A stretch of DNA of 64,000 bases. Origin: Manis javanica (taxonomy: Eukaryota; Chordata; Mammalia; Pholidota; Manidae). The stretch is taken from contig NC_133167.1 of NCBI RefSeq assembly GCF_040802235.1, forward strand, positions 13,632,501 through 13,696,500, read 5' to 3'. The position numbers were made by a program, and so were the translations under genes. The stretch's first letter is position 1, and each line of letters begins with the position of its first letter. Shown here piece by piece: positions 1 to 12,782 of the stretch. The notes below the pieces were generated by a model that did no database searches, was not told where the DNA came from, and was given only the letters and a program-made list of their open reading frames with translations.

Positions 1-1199
1 CTGCCTTCTCCCTTCCGCTTTCCTTTTGCACAAAGGCCACTGAAATCTGTCCTGCGATTCCTCTCTTGTTTACATAATAGCTGCTTTGGTCTTCTGTCAT
101 GTGTTCATTTTCCCTTGGGGAGAAAAAATACTACTCTCCCCAGGATTCATGAGAAAAAATGGGGAGTATAGTTCAATTAGCACTCGTCAGACGCAAACAC
201 TGGAGTGTTCCAAGTAAATAGCAAGAGATGGTGGAAAAGTCAGTGGAGGCTACGGAAGGAAGGTGGACAGCAACAGTACAGCAATGGTTTAGCCCAATAA
301 AAGGAGCTGGAAAGGGAAAGGAAAATATTTACTTTTATTGGAAGAGAAATGAGATGAAGTGAGATTTAACGCACACACACACACATACATATATCCACAC
401 GGCAGCCACTAGCTAAAGCTTTAAAATTAAGAATCTTCATTTTTTTAATCAGACTGTGTTCTCAAGAGTCTACAGGACAAGTGGCATCATCTTCGGCTCT
501 GCACAGCAGCCTTCTGAAATGCTCCTAGGGGGTCACGTGTAACAAAATGTGAAATGGAGTCATAAAGAGGAACATTCCATTTCCACACATCTCAGGCTGT
601 GACTCAAGTAGTGACACCACATGGTCTGCCAGTAAGGAAAGTGTAGGGGATTCCATTCCCTAAAGTAAGAATTCTAAAGTATTCTGTAATCAGTTACTGA
701 CCAGCCAGAACAACCAAAAAAACTGGTAGGATCTGGGAAGCAGGAACCTGCCTAAATCAATGAGGGTTTGTTGGCTGCACACAATAGAAATTGACTCTGG
801 CTACATTAAATCAAAAAATACATAAACATTGAAAGCCTGTGGGATAACTCACATAAATGAAGGAGAAGCAGAGTCAAATTTTCAGAAAAGCCAGCAATCA
901 GGGAAGCTCCAGAGACCTAAGTTAGTAGGAATGAAGGGATGGTCTGTCCAGCGCACTGCCATCAGGATTTACCGGATCAACTATCATCCTCTGGATTAGT
1001 CTGTGAGACATCCACCTCCTAGCAAGAGAGCCTCTTACCAGCATAGCTTGGATCACCCATCTTTTTGTTCTAATTGTTTGTCAAGGAAAGACAGGGTTGC
1101 TTTGACTGGCAGTTTGGTTTCACTGACTCCAGGTCTGAAAACAACATAGAGAGTATAGCTGAGTTCCCCAAAGGGAAGCAGAAGGGGTGCTGGCCAGGC
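1..1199. other. Intergenic, no gene
   Basis: Only a short (CA)n run at about 371-386 stands out. No repeat family recognised. Confidence 0.5.
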
Positions 1200-1460
1200 A
1201 AAATACCAGATGTCCTCTACAGAACACACGTGCTTTCTTTATTCATGCTGCCCACCATTCTCACCCTCTCCTCTAAAACCTACTCACCCTCACAGTCTAC
1301 CCTCAACACACTTCCTCCAAGAAGTCTTCTCTGGATGCTCATGTTACTGACCATTTTCTCTTCTGAATGCATCCAAGTAGTCGTTCCCATAATCATTCAC
1401 TCAATAGCTATTTTGAGCCTGTACCATGTGTCAGGCACTCTACTAGGGGCCCATTCTTCT
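1200..1460. repeat. L2 fragments
   Basis: 1200-1390 looks like L2 sense text (CTTCCTCCAAGAAGTCTTCT). 1395-1450 carries the antisense 3' end (CATTCACTCAATAGCTATTT then TGTGTCAGGCACTC). Boundaries are approximate. Confidence 0.5.
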
Positions 1461-2089
1461 TCTGATAGTCCCATGTCCCCTCTCTGTGATGTTCCAGGTA
1501 TAATAGTTCATATTTGGAAACGCAGTTAAGACTTAAGTCCAAACGCTCCAACCTAGATACAGGCTCTGAAATTGTTTTAATAATCAATGCAACATGACTA
1601 CTGATAAAGCAAGAGTACTCAAGACACTTGCAAAATACACTGGTTCTAAGTAATAAATGCAAAGATCCTCTGTTTACACCTAATTTGTAATTATTTATCT
1701 ATTCAATAAACAAATATCATTGAATGTCTTTTCTGAGAGGACATTTTACTAAGCAGAACTGATACTGAGCAGCACCCACTGGGACACCTGTACCGGTTGT
1801 TGAAACAGTGAAAACCCCCATAATGGCCAGTAAATGCCACTGGGCCGAGGCTCCAAGTACCCCATAACCACCCCAGCCATCCCTACTCTGGGGCCCCTCC
1901 TCCAGGGCCCCTACCTTCCCACAATCCAGTGACTAAGGGTGAATCTCTGGCACAGGACCCCTGCTCCAGCTCTCTGGCTAGTGTCTGTTCTGATGGGTGC
2001 CCATGTCATCCCTGCTGAGAAATATTTTTAATATCACATCAGTTCTAAGTATAGCTGGATACAAAGTATAGCTGTCCCTGAAAGAGTTT

Positions 2090-2415
2090 ACAATAAAGAT
2101 AAGAGTACAATAAAAGGAACAAAGTGGATGAATCTCTAAAACGTGCTGAGCAAAGAAAACCAGAAAAATAAAAAAAGAGTATATGCTATGTGATTCCACT
2201 TACGTGATGTTATTGATCAGAAAAAACAAACAAACCATGATCATATAAATCAGAAGACTAGTCCCTGCATGGAAAAGGGCGGTAGTTTTTGATGGGAAAG
2301 GGACACAAGAAAACCTTCGCGAGTTATGGAACTGTTTTATGGCTTAATTTGGGGGGGAGCTTAAAATCTGTACACTTCATTGCATGTAAATTACATCAAA
2401 AAGAGCTTGCAGTCC
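2090..2415 (+). repeat. L1 3'-end fragment
   Basis: CTATGTGATTCCACTTACGT and CTTCATTGCATGTAAATTAC are typical of older mammalian L1 3' ends. Confidence 0.65.
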
Positions 2416-2529
2416 AATAAGGAAGATAACACCTCCAAAAATTGAGTTTAGTATCCTTTAGAAGGCCTGAGTCCCACAAAACAGGCACAGCTACAGCCTG
2501 CAGAGCCAAGTGGTTGTGACCATCCTCTC

Positions 2530-2735
2530 GTGGGCCACACAGCACTGTTGGGATTTAAAGACTGTTCTGTGTGGCAGTGGGCAAGTTATCTCAGCCCCCA
2601 TCCTTTCCTTGTCTGCGAAATGGGGACAGTAATAGTAACTACCTAAGGGGTTGTTGTGAGAGTCAAAAGAGTTACCCATTGAGAGCATTTAGGACATTGG
2701 GCACATAGCAGGTACCCAATAAACGTTCCCTATTA
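2530..2735 (+). repeat. MIR SINE
   Basis: Matches the MIR core and 3' half: GGGCAAGTTATCTCAGCCCC, GCGAAATGGGGACAGTAATA, GTTGTTGTGAGAGTC, and CACATAGCAGGTACCCAATA. Confidence 0.8.
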
Positions 2736-2739
2736 AGAT

Positions 2740-5099
2740 AATTTTTGGACTCCAGAGAAGGAGGTTGTCCAGCTACAAAAGCATTGAGGAAGCAGCATTT
2801 GAGCTGTATTGTGAAGAACTGTTTAGAAAGTGTGGATGTGAGGAGATGGGATGAAATGATCTGTTCATATACTCCCCTCGCTACTCCAATTCAAGAGTTC
2901 TCTTCAATGTCACTTCCTCAAGCAAGCCTGGCCAGCGCTCTGGCTCCGTCCCACCCTCCGCATGCACTCTCAGAGGCCCCCTCTCCACCCCCCCATGTTC
3001 CCTTCTTCAGCACTCATCCATTACCTTTGCATTTAACCAGGAAACTAATTAATTAGTACTTCAGTATTCATCTCATGGGTCTCTGTCTTCTCCAGTGGAC
3101 TAGAAGCTGCAGGTGGCCAAAATGATCACTTTTATATCCCCAGGCCTTAGCCCTTGCAGCGATAAATATAAGTAAATAAATAAATAATAAATGCACTATT
3201 TATTTTAAATAAATCAAATTACAATTTTACTCTATTCAACTCCATACAGAGTATGTTTATTTGAGGAGCTGGTGGACCAAAGGTCGTCAGTGGGCTTATA
3301 TCTACCATTTTGTCCAGGTGAGTCCTGGGCAAATTGGTTAAGTTCTTTATACTCCAGCTCCTCACATGTAGACTAGAGTAGTGAGAATTCACCTGCACAG
3401 ATTTGTTATTACAAACAAGGGAATGTTTGCCATGCATTTTGCCTCATGCATATTGTATAGTAAGTGCTCAAAGAGTGGTAATGCCATTTTCATTTCCTTT
3501 GTCCAAGCTACATCACTCCACCCAAGATATTCTTATGCTGAAATGTCAAAATGTATTAAAACACTTCTGACTATATGTACCCTTCTTCTCAAACTCCTTC
3601 CCTGACCCACAGCTGGTGGAGTGCAGAACAAGGCTCAGATATGCTTTGTCTCCATTGTATGGATCTTGCCCAAGAAGGCATTGCAAAAATGTCTACCCCA
3701 GTACCAACCATTTGGGTCCCTCTCCTTTTCCAACCCAAAATAGTATTTTCTAATTCTTCCCAATTGTGAGCTTCTGAGTTTTGCAAAATAGAGAGCTAGG
3801 CAAAACCATTCTAGAATTTATAGAAATCTCACACCTATTTTATTTCATTTTATAGTTAGATCAACCTGATTATAGTTTTTTTTCAATATGAGATCAGAAA
3901 ATGAGAAAGAGACAGTATAATCTGTGCTGGGCTACACAGAGAGTGAGGGGTAGGGCCAGGAGTCCAAATCCAAATCTTCCAGCTCTGAATCTAACATTCT
4001 TTATTAAGCTTTCTGGTCTAGAAGTAACTTTCTGGAATTTTCTAGAATAGGAGAATAATGACATTTCTGAGAGTCTTTCAGTCTGGTATGAGGAGGCCCG
4101 AAGTCTGATTCCTTCTGACCCCAGGTCTAAGCTCCAGAGAAAGGAAATTGCACTTGATGAACACAGTCAAAGGCTTCAAGATTTTTATTAGTCACTGGCC
4201 TAGTATGAATTTCCTGGGGCAACAGCTCAGCTGAGTAAAGTCCAATCACCAGGAAACAAACATTGGAAAAACTCCCACCTTGACTCGGTGGTGAAACACC
4301 TGCCACATTAATAAAGAAAAATAAAGTACTAGATGTAACAGCCCCAGAGTTCACCAGATCAGATCATCCGCACATCTGCTTCTATTTTTTTCTTCTGCAT
4401 CAAATTCTGTTCAGATTCAATGACATGGGATCACTTTCTTATCCCTTGTTAATTATCTCTTTGGGTCAAAAAGTACAGTATCATGTTTAATATATATACA
4501 TATTCAAGTGTAATTGCAAGAGTTCTTATTTTAATGAAGATACTAAATTCTTAAGCAAGGACATCAGAATGAATGTACCCGGCTCTATTCCAGGCCCTAC
4601 GGGTCCTCAGTAAATGCCTACTAACCTGGAATCCACTGAAATTTTGTTCTGGGTGCCTTCTAGCTTTTCAGAAAAAGCAGCAAGACAAGCTTTTCTCCAA
4701 ACCTTATCACAGTACTAAATATACCCAGAATGCACAGCTCTTTTGAAGCCCTATTCCCTTGCCTAAGGATTTCTAACAAGTCAAAATACCATTAAGGAGC
4801 ATTTCAAAGTCAAAATAATCAGACTGCTTTTCACCACAAACCCTGGAGAACTGAAACTGCAAACTCATTAGAAAGGCTAAGAAAAAGCCATCTGAGGGGC
4901 TATCTAAACTATTATATCACTATTTAAAATTTTCTCTGGGATGCTCTCTCTCCAAACATTGCAAGAAAAATATAGCATTTTCACACACAGCTCTGTCTGA
5001 GGCCATAGGCTCAAACCCTACACACAGAAGCCTTGACGTGCTCCCTCTCCTTGGCGAGAGTGAGGCAAACCGGGCTGATGCTCTCATTTGCATTTCCCT
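2740..5099. other. Intergenic, no gene
   Basis: AT-rich. A (AAAT)n-like tract lies at about 3163-3192, and weak MIR-like text around 3310-3370. No open frame looks coding. Confidence 0.5.
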
Positions 5100-5330
5100 C
5101 CAGAGCTGCCTAAGAAACTGCCATGATTTTAAAATGAAGTCTGTTTTTTGTTTTCCACATCCAAAATGACTTTATTTGCACCCTGGAAATGCTGACGTCA
5201 ATTGCCCTACAAATCCAGAGGGGGGATATATCCCAATTAATTATAGTTGACAAGATTGTCGCATCTCTAATAATGGCAGACACGGAGCAAGTCAGCACAG
5301 GGTCCGTTGCCATAGCTACCTGCAAGGAAT
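5100..5330. promoter_or_regulatory. Candidate conserved regulatory block
   Basis: Non-repetitive DNA with a perfect CRE palindrome TGACGTCA (5193-5200), homeodomain-type CCAATTAATTATAG just downstream (about 5231-5244), and a near-consensus RFX X-box GTTGCCATAGCTAC (5306-5319). The motifs are seen; enhancer function is inferred. Confidence 0.35.
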
Positions 5331-8300
5331 AACAACTGCAGTTCCAGAAATTAAAGTGTCACCAACAGAGAATGACTGCATAGCTCTTCGCTAAGTGATC
5401 CCACAGGGCACCTTGGACGACCACTGGAGAGGGGCGCTGCAGTCCTTCAGGCGAAGCTAATGATCAAGTGAAATGGCCTCTGGAAGACAGGGTTTTTCAC
5501 AGGGTTTTTTCTTCTAGATCCCAGTAGACTGGTTAAATGATCCCTTGATAACTCTTAAAAGCGACTGTTCAACCTTTGCTTTTTGAACAGTTTAGAAACG
5601 CAATGTCACAACAATTGACCAGCTGACTCACTGTAGACTGTAGAATACCAGCCGTGGCTGCCATCAAAGGGGGCAGAGCAGAGCTGAGGTGGGAGTCCTC
5701 CTAGCTGTACGAATGCCACCAACCAAACTGATCTTTTCCCTTAAATGGTTGGTTTCATTCCAAAATAGTTGTGGAGGAAAACCACCCAAGTGTGTATTTG
5801 ACTATCTCATTGTATATTTTACCAACTTAAATGAAACAAATTGATGAACTTGTTCAAACTGTTTATATCTGCAGAGGTGTCTGCACTTTAAAGATTCTTG
5901 GCAGTGTTTACTAAGATCCATGCCCCCTTCCACTGAAGGAGAAAGTTGAGTCAGAAATCATCTATTTAAGGTCAGTCCTGCTTGTTTGATGGCTCACACA
6001 GAGCCATTCTCAGCCCCTTGAAGGCTCTTATAAGGGTAGATAGGCACAAGAGCCAAATCTCTTTAGGAAAATAATGGTAACTTCATCATTTAGCAAGGAG
6101 AGAAGGAGTTAAAGTCTCAACAATAAGAGAAATAATGCTCTCCCTATATAAGACTAGACTGTGTTGTTAAAAAGAAATACACTAGAAGGTTGAAGTACAG
6201 TGCCTCAACCAACATATACTGTACTACACGGTGGGTACAACCAACATGTACCCACTACATTTTCCAAGAGGAGGGGTCTGCACAAAACTGGAGGATAGAA
6301 ATATTTTTAAAAAAAGCAGAGGCCCAGATTCCCCACAAAACCTTGCCCCAAAATCTTCAGGGGGGGAACTCTTTTTGGTCAAGAGCTGAATGGTGTTCTT
6401 GCTTGTCATCCACAAAAACAAAGACAATGCAAAAAGAATACTATTCTTTCCCACTTGACATAACCTTTGGGGAGAAAGAAGCACATATACAGCATACACA
6501 CAAATCTACATAATGCATGATGTATTCATAAGCATCAGTATAGAATGGTGATTTGGGTCCTAGGATTTAGTAAGTCCGATATTTTTGTTTTTGTGGGTAT
6601 TTCTCAGATGCCTAAGATAACCTGAAAGTTCCTAGCCTCATTTCCCTTGTCAGAGAAAATAATGGAAAAGAAAATCAAAAGCCCTTATTTCAACAGCCGG
6701 CACTGGAAGGGACAGCAGAGGGATCACAGGCTAAGGTTGGCAACCAGCCCCTTTTCTCACAGAGGAAAATTACCAGAACTCTCTGAAGAATGGACTCAGA
6801 GCAGCCAGCAGTGCAGCCTCCTGGTGCTCCCTTATCTGAGACAGAGCAGACAGAGCTTTGTAAGCGAGACGGCAGAGGACCAGGATGCCGCCTGCATCGG
6901 AGCAGGTCACCTCGGACCAGGTGGTCCTCACGCCACGTTCGCGGACATTAGACAGACAGCTTGAAACACTGACAGAAAGTACCTCAGATGCTTCCGACAA
7001 AACGGCTGCCACTCTGGGAGGCAACACAGTGGCCCTCGGGGCTGGTGTGGAACTGGAAGCCCCAAGACACCTGCTGGCTTATCGGGCCGCCTGGCAGACA
7101 GGAGCCAGTGTCACGGTGTGCATCCCTGGCTGAGCTCTGCACCCGTCTGCTTGGGGGCCACAGAGCTGCTGGGACCCGTGAGACGCCAATGACAGAGAAA
7201 AGAGGAAAAACAAAGTCAATTGAAATCATTGTATTGTAAAGTTAGTATAGATTTCAATGTCTTGCCTGATGTTAAATTAGTTATGAGTCTTACGTGGGCA
7301 AAGACCTTCTGACTTATTTCCCTAGCTTCCAACTCTTAGCAGAGAAACTGATTCATAAAGCTGCTCAAAACATATTAAATGAATGAATAAAACATTACCT
7401 GCTTTTCTTCCATAACCAACCCTAATCATTAAAAAGCTAATGTGTGTGTGTGTGTATTTATATTGTATTCCAACTCATGACGTACTAAAGTCCAGAAGAA
7501 AATACAATCTTTGTGAATGTGCAGCTTCGTCAGACCATGAAAGTAGAATATGCTCTGGTCACAATGTCCTATTACTTAGAGATTTTGAGTCTAGCAACTC
7601 CACGGATAAACCATACATTGGAATATTTTAATATTAAACTCTTTTGCAGGTAGGAACCTGAGCCATCTCTAGGAACGGGCAACGGGGGACAATTTTACCA
7701 AGATCAACACTCTTGAGAGAGTGGGGTCTCAAGGCACCTGTGGAACAAGGGAAGCAGCAGCTCCCAGCAGGCAGCTGAAAGAGAACTGCTGTCTGTCAGT
7801 CACTAAATGCAGCTACAAGTACCCCACCACCGTGACCATCCACTGTCTCCTCGTAAAGCCCTCAGGTTACTGACCATCCCTCTCCAGTACCTCCTCTCAG
7901 AAACTCCTCTTCCACCAGCCACGTCTCCTGATGTGAGCACTCTCATCCCACCGATCATGCCTCCCCTGGACATGCTTAACCAGTTTTTGCTCATATTCCA
8001 ATTTCAGGAGAGGCACGAGCCCCTTCCCTCACCTCTGGCCTTTGGAGCTACAGCTCTGAAAGGACGGGAATTGGTCTGGACATTCCAGAGCCAAGAAGAG
8101 GAACCACTCTCGGCCTTTAGCCCCCTTTCAAGCAGACTCTACAGAGGGTGAGGCACCTTCTGCTTTCCAATCCAAACCCGGCAGCGCAACTTCCTGGGAA
8201 GATCATCGCCGATGATACGGGCGGCCAGGCTCCCTGGGCTTTTGTTCCCACCATGGCCTTCTCCTCTTTGGGCCACAGCACGTTCCAAGAGCCCTTTCCA

Positions 8301-9104
8301 GACTGTATTCACACAAAGACTCTCCACCTAAACATGCTTCCCAGGGTAGGCAGGTCACCTGCACTGCCACCCACTCTCCCACACGGATGCCACCCAGTCC
8401 TTCCTCTAGAAAAGCCAGCCTGTTTCTACACAGCTGCTGAGCACAACCAAGACCCTGGACACTTAGTTCTCAGGCAAAATGAGTCATCAGTGGAAGATAA
8501 TTAAAATCTACTCTTGGATTGGGAATAATGGAAGACGGATTGGGCCTCACAGGCCCTTTGGGGTTTCCAGGGTTATGTTTTCCGGTGATCTCCAGCTGAA
8601 CAGGCTGAAAGGGAAGGTTGCTAAGCGCTGGGAGGGAGTACGAAAAGGAAAATAAACAGAATGGAGAAACAGCTGGAGTGTGGATGCCCGAGTTCCTTCT
8701 GAACTTTGTACAGGGAGGCCCCACACGTTCTCTCTTCCCCCCGAAACAGGGACAGATGGACTCCGCCCTGCCACAAAGCCAGACGAAGAGCCCCAGCTCA
8801 CTTTTTGAAAATCTGTGGGGAATTTTCTCTCTGGTCCTGAGCCTGATATATAATATAAAGGAGAGTCACTTTACTTTCACTTCCCTTCTGTCTCAATTAT
8901 CACTCTCTGTATTTTAATCTCTTGTCTAACTTCCTCCCTGTCTCTGCCCTTCATAGCTCTGGACCCTGGACATTCTTAGCCCACCACCCCATTCCCACCA
9001 AAGTAATGGGAAAAGAATTCTCAGGAGAGGAAAAAATGTATAACTTTCTCACAAAAATAAACTTTTGGTGTTTATCCTTAAAGATTATCTTTAATAAGAT
9101 GTTT
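5331..9104. other. Intergenic, no convincing gene
   Basis: Includes a GC- and CpG-richer island-like patch at about 6690-7190 with overlapping open frames on both strands, none resembling a protein. There is a (TG)n run at 7440-7456 and a second C-rich block at 7800-8800. No known repeat identified. Confidence 0.45.
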
Positions 9105-9650
9105 TCACTCATTCAATAACTATTAAATGCCAACTTGATACCCAGCCCTGTGCAGAATATATCAAGGTGAACAGAACACAAACCCTGCTTGCTATCCTAG
9201 GACTCCCAGGGTTATAATGATTTGTTTATGTGTCTTAAGATTGTCATGCAGACAAGACCAAGGTATTGTGGGAGTACAATGGGATAAACTCTTACTGGTC
9301 CCTAGAGACATCAAGGAAAGCTTCTTGGAAGGGGTGACATTTGAGTTGGCTCTTAAGGGATGAATAGTAATTTTCTATGTAGTCAAAACATGAAGAGTTT
9401 ATGAGGCTAAAAGAAAATCATCTTAAAATATGAGAAGATAGAAAATAACTTGTATATTCAGGAGACTGTACTCCACTGCAGTATTAGAGATGAGACCAGG
9501 CAGGTAGGTAGAAGCCAGAGAGAAGAGGATCTTATGCTGTGTATTTGGAGGTTTGGACATTGTTTCATGGGAAGTCAGTGAATTAAAGTGTTTTAAGTGA
9601 CAGAGTACCCTGCTCCAAATTGCATATTAAAAAGATCCCTCTGTTACGGT
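9105..9650 (-). repeat. L2 fragment
   Basis: Antisense L2: CTCATTCAATAACTATTAAA at the left end, then GGGTGACATTTGAGTTGGCT, and CATGGGAAGTCAGTGAATTA further right. Confidence 0.65.
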
Positions 9651-10209
9651 GCTGGGGATGATGCAGCCAGGACAAGACCAGAGGCAGTGCTGAGAGGTCT
9701 AAGCCAGGGGTGGTGGGGTCTGAACTAAGGCAGGGGCACAACCTTTGTAATATTTGTCACTCAGGCACCAAGGTAACAATTTTTTCTAATATTTGTGTTA
9801 TTGGGAATCTGACAAGAGAATATCTGCAAACTAATATTATGTGTTTTCTTTACTTCTTTGTTAAAAGTTATCTCGCCCTGAGCCTGAACTAAGTTCTTCC
9901 ACACAATGTCAGTGGTGGTGGTGGAGATGGTGCCTCATTGTTGATGATGATGGCAATGACAGTGACAATCCCTGTAGAAGGTGAGCTCAACTTCAAACTG
10001 TCCCGCGTTAAGATGGAACACCAATTATTCCCTCAAAAGGTTTGAGGTTGTCTCTTCAGAGATAAAGTTACCATTATTGGCTGAGGCCATTCTTGCTTTC
10101 AACCAGGACACCCCAGGCACCGCTAAACATCCAGACTGAAGAACAAAAACATCTATTGGTTTTATGATGCCAGAACTTAAATATAGAGCGAGAGGGCTCC
10201 TTACATGCA

Positions 10210-10470
10210 TTCTTGTTGATGTTTACTGCTCCAACCACACCATGACTGCTCTACTAGCCTACCCCTTCTTGCCAAAATTTGACCACTTTTCCACACCTCT
10301 TTGCCCTTGTACATGCTGTTCCATCTAACTGGGAGTCTTTTCCTCCCTCCACTCTGCCTGGGAAACATCAGCTCATCTCTCAGCTTTTAGCTCCCAGATC
10401 ATCCCAGCCTCTCTGCAACTTTCTCTGATCCCAGAGTGGAGTTGGTTACTCAATAGTCCATGTGCCCACA
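10210..10470 (+). repeat. L2 fragment
   Basis: Degenerate copy of the same L2 region: CCTCTTTGCCCTTGTACATG, CTCCACTCTGCCTGGGAAAC and CATCAGCTCATCTCTCAGC. Confidence 0.65.
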
Positions 10471-10839
10471 GCCCTGTGCTCAAAATTGTGTTACATCACT
10501 TAACATGTTCCACTGAAAGAAAGAAAAACTGACTGAATTAACAAATGAATGAGAAACTATAGTCATAGGAGGACAGCAGTAGACAAGTAGTGAAGTACAG
10601 ATTAAAAAGTTAATATGATCCAGTAATGACCAATGATTAAGAATCAGGACCAAATGGCATGTGTATGTGTATTTTTCTGGAGAAAATGTCAAGAGCTTAT
10701 CCAATTATCAAAGGGGTATGAGAAAAAATGTTTAGAAAAATACTTGTCATATACAAATTGAAAAAGAGTTAGCATAAAGCATTCCAAAAGAAAGTGAAAT
10801 ACTCTACTGTATTTCTTTGGAGTATTGTCATTCAATCAT

Positions 10840-10942
10840 GTTTCTGCAATTGATTCATTAAATGTATCAACATAGAACAGAAATAGTACATGTAAATACA
10901 TCCATTAAAAGCAATTTTCAGCACAAAGAGGAATAATAGTAG
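10840..10942 (+). repeat. Block A, copy 1 of an exact 103-bp direct repeat
   Basis: Identical base for base to 11090-11192. Not a recognised repeat family; AT-rich. Confidence 0.97.
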
Positions 10943-11085
10943 GGTTCTTGTTTGTAATCTTGAGGGTATGTGCTAACTTTATGTTGTAATGTCAGTGATT
11001 CCTTGACTTTATGAGGGGAATGATCCCTCAGTCTACTTCCATGAATGCAAATCATCCATGTTACCTAAATTTTCTGTCTACTGGG
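10943..11085 (+). repeat. Block B, inverted copy of 11449-11591 (143 bp, exact)
   Basis: Perfect reverse complement of 11449-11591, inserted between the two copies of block A. Confidence 0.97.
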
Positions 11086-11089
11086 TGGT

Positions 11090-11192
11090 GTTTCTGCAAT
11101 TGATTCATTAAATGTATCAACATAGAACAGAAATAGTACATGTAAATACATCCATTAAAAGCAATTTTCAGCACAAAGAGGAATAATAGTAG
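11090..11192 (+). repeat. Block A, copy 2 of an exact 103-bp direct repeat
   Basis: Identical to 10840-10942. The four bases TGGT at 11086-11089 separate it from block B and match neither source. Confidence 0.97.
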
Positions 11193-11448
11193 AATGATCC
11201 AATGAGTTCTGGTCTCAAATCAAGCAAAGCCAATTCCGAACCCTACAGGATATAACTTCTGGCTTATATAACCAAGCATAAGATGTAAGTGTTGTATGGT
11301 CCTAAAAATATAAAAGGTTACAAGAGTTCTAAAGTGTATGAAGTTACATTTCTTAAGAGCCCATCAAATTCAAAGATTTAGACATACAAGGGAATAGACA
11401 TGTATATATCATAAGAGCTTATCAGCTAGGAGGGAACTGTGAGATTCT

Positions 11449-11591
11449 CCCAGTAGACAGAAAATTTAGGTAACATGGATGATTTGCATTCATGGAAGTA
11501 GACTGAGGGATCATTCCCCTCATAAAGTCAAGGAATCACTGACATTACAACATAAAGTTAGCACATACCCTCAAGATTACAAACAAGAACC
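11449..11591 (-). repeat. Block B', likely ancestral copy of the inverted block
   Basis: Its flanks read smoothly, whereas block B abuts block A abruptly, so this is the probable donor. Confidence 0.9.
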
Positions 11592-12782
11592 CAGATAGTC
11601 TCCTGGCCTAAATCTCTGCTAATGATAATATAAATTGAAACAAAATAGGCCTCAGGTGTCCAAGACCCTTCCGATTGTCCTCATGTGATCTGTAGGATTG
11701 TAGGGTGCATCGCAAGGGAAAGTCAATGCTTTTCTGTTTTCTCCAACACCTGGAAGACACATTACTCCATTGCCCTTTTACAGTGTGAATGCCAGCCGCC
11801 AGGCCAACAGAAAACTTCACATCAGCATGTCCGGTCCAGCAGTAGGTGGGCACCCAGAGAGAGCCTGAGGAAAAAGCTGTCTGCACCCAGATGAGCCCAG
11901 CCCTGTGAAATCCTCCAGGCCCTCTCATGGGTAGAGACTCCCTTCCATGCTAGCTCTGCGCTAGGAACTAGGCACACACGGGCCACAGAACTTACCCACA
12001 TGAAAAGTGTCATTGAAGAGATTGGCTTGGCTCTTCTGCAAATCACAGGTACCCCAAAAGTCTAGAAGGGAATCCTGTTTTCTCTTCCCTGCAGTCATGT
12101 AAGCCTAGAATACAAAAAAGTATGTGCCCTGAGGCATCCTCATTGATCAAATTAAAATCTCAAAGAACTCTGAAGAGACACTGGACAAGAAACATCAGAA
12201 CTGATGGTATTTTCTGGAAAACCAGTGGCCCAATAATACTGACCATGGGGCCTTGACCTTGCCCCAGTTGTAGTTTATTTCTGCCCACCAGGAAAGGCCT
12301 CCTTCCCCACCCCTCACCTTGTCCACCAGTCAGATTTCTCTTACAGTAACAGCAGAGAATCACAATCCCTGGGAAGTTTCAATATTAGCCAAATGAAAAT
12401 ACAGGTGTGATATGTGGTTTGTACATACACAGGAAGGGAGAATAGTGAGGGAAGGAGAACCCCCAGGGTCAAAAGAATTTTATATCATGTATTCCTAAAA
12501 CTTAAAAATGTTGCCCAAAACTGAGTTTTCTTTTGAACTGTATATTGAATTTTTCAGAAATATATTTCACCCGCATTTAATGTGTCTGCCTTTGAGTCAC
12601 ATATTTGAGCCCCTTGTTTACTATGACTCCCTTGTTATTTATGCATATATCTTTAAAAAAAATAGACTGAGGCCAAAATAAAATGGCCTTGGCCAGATGA
12701 AGTACCTAAGGCCATTTCAGGACCTTTCAGCAAGAGCCCATCTCTGCAGGTCTGGACTGTGAAAATGCAGTCTGAATCACCG
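11592..12782. other. Intergenic, no gene
   Basis: Nothing recognised between the inverted block and the endogenous retrovirus. Confidence 0.45.

Noticed and set aside
6190-7239. Cluster of open frames of 80-107 codons
   Set aside because: Present on both strands, mutually overlapping, no recognised domain or splice pattern.
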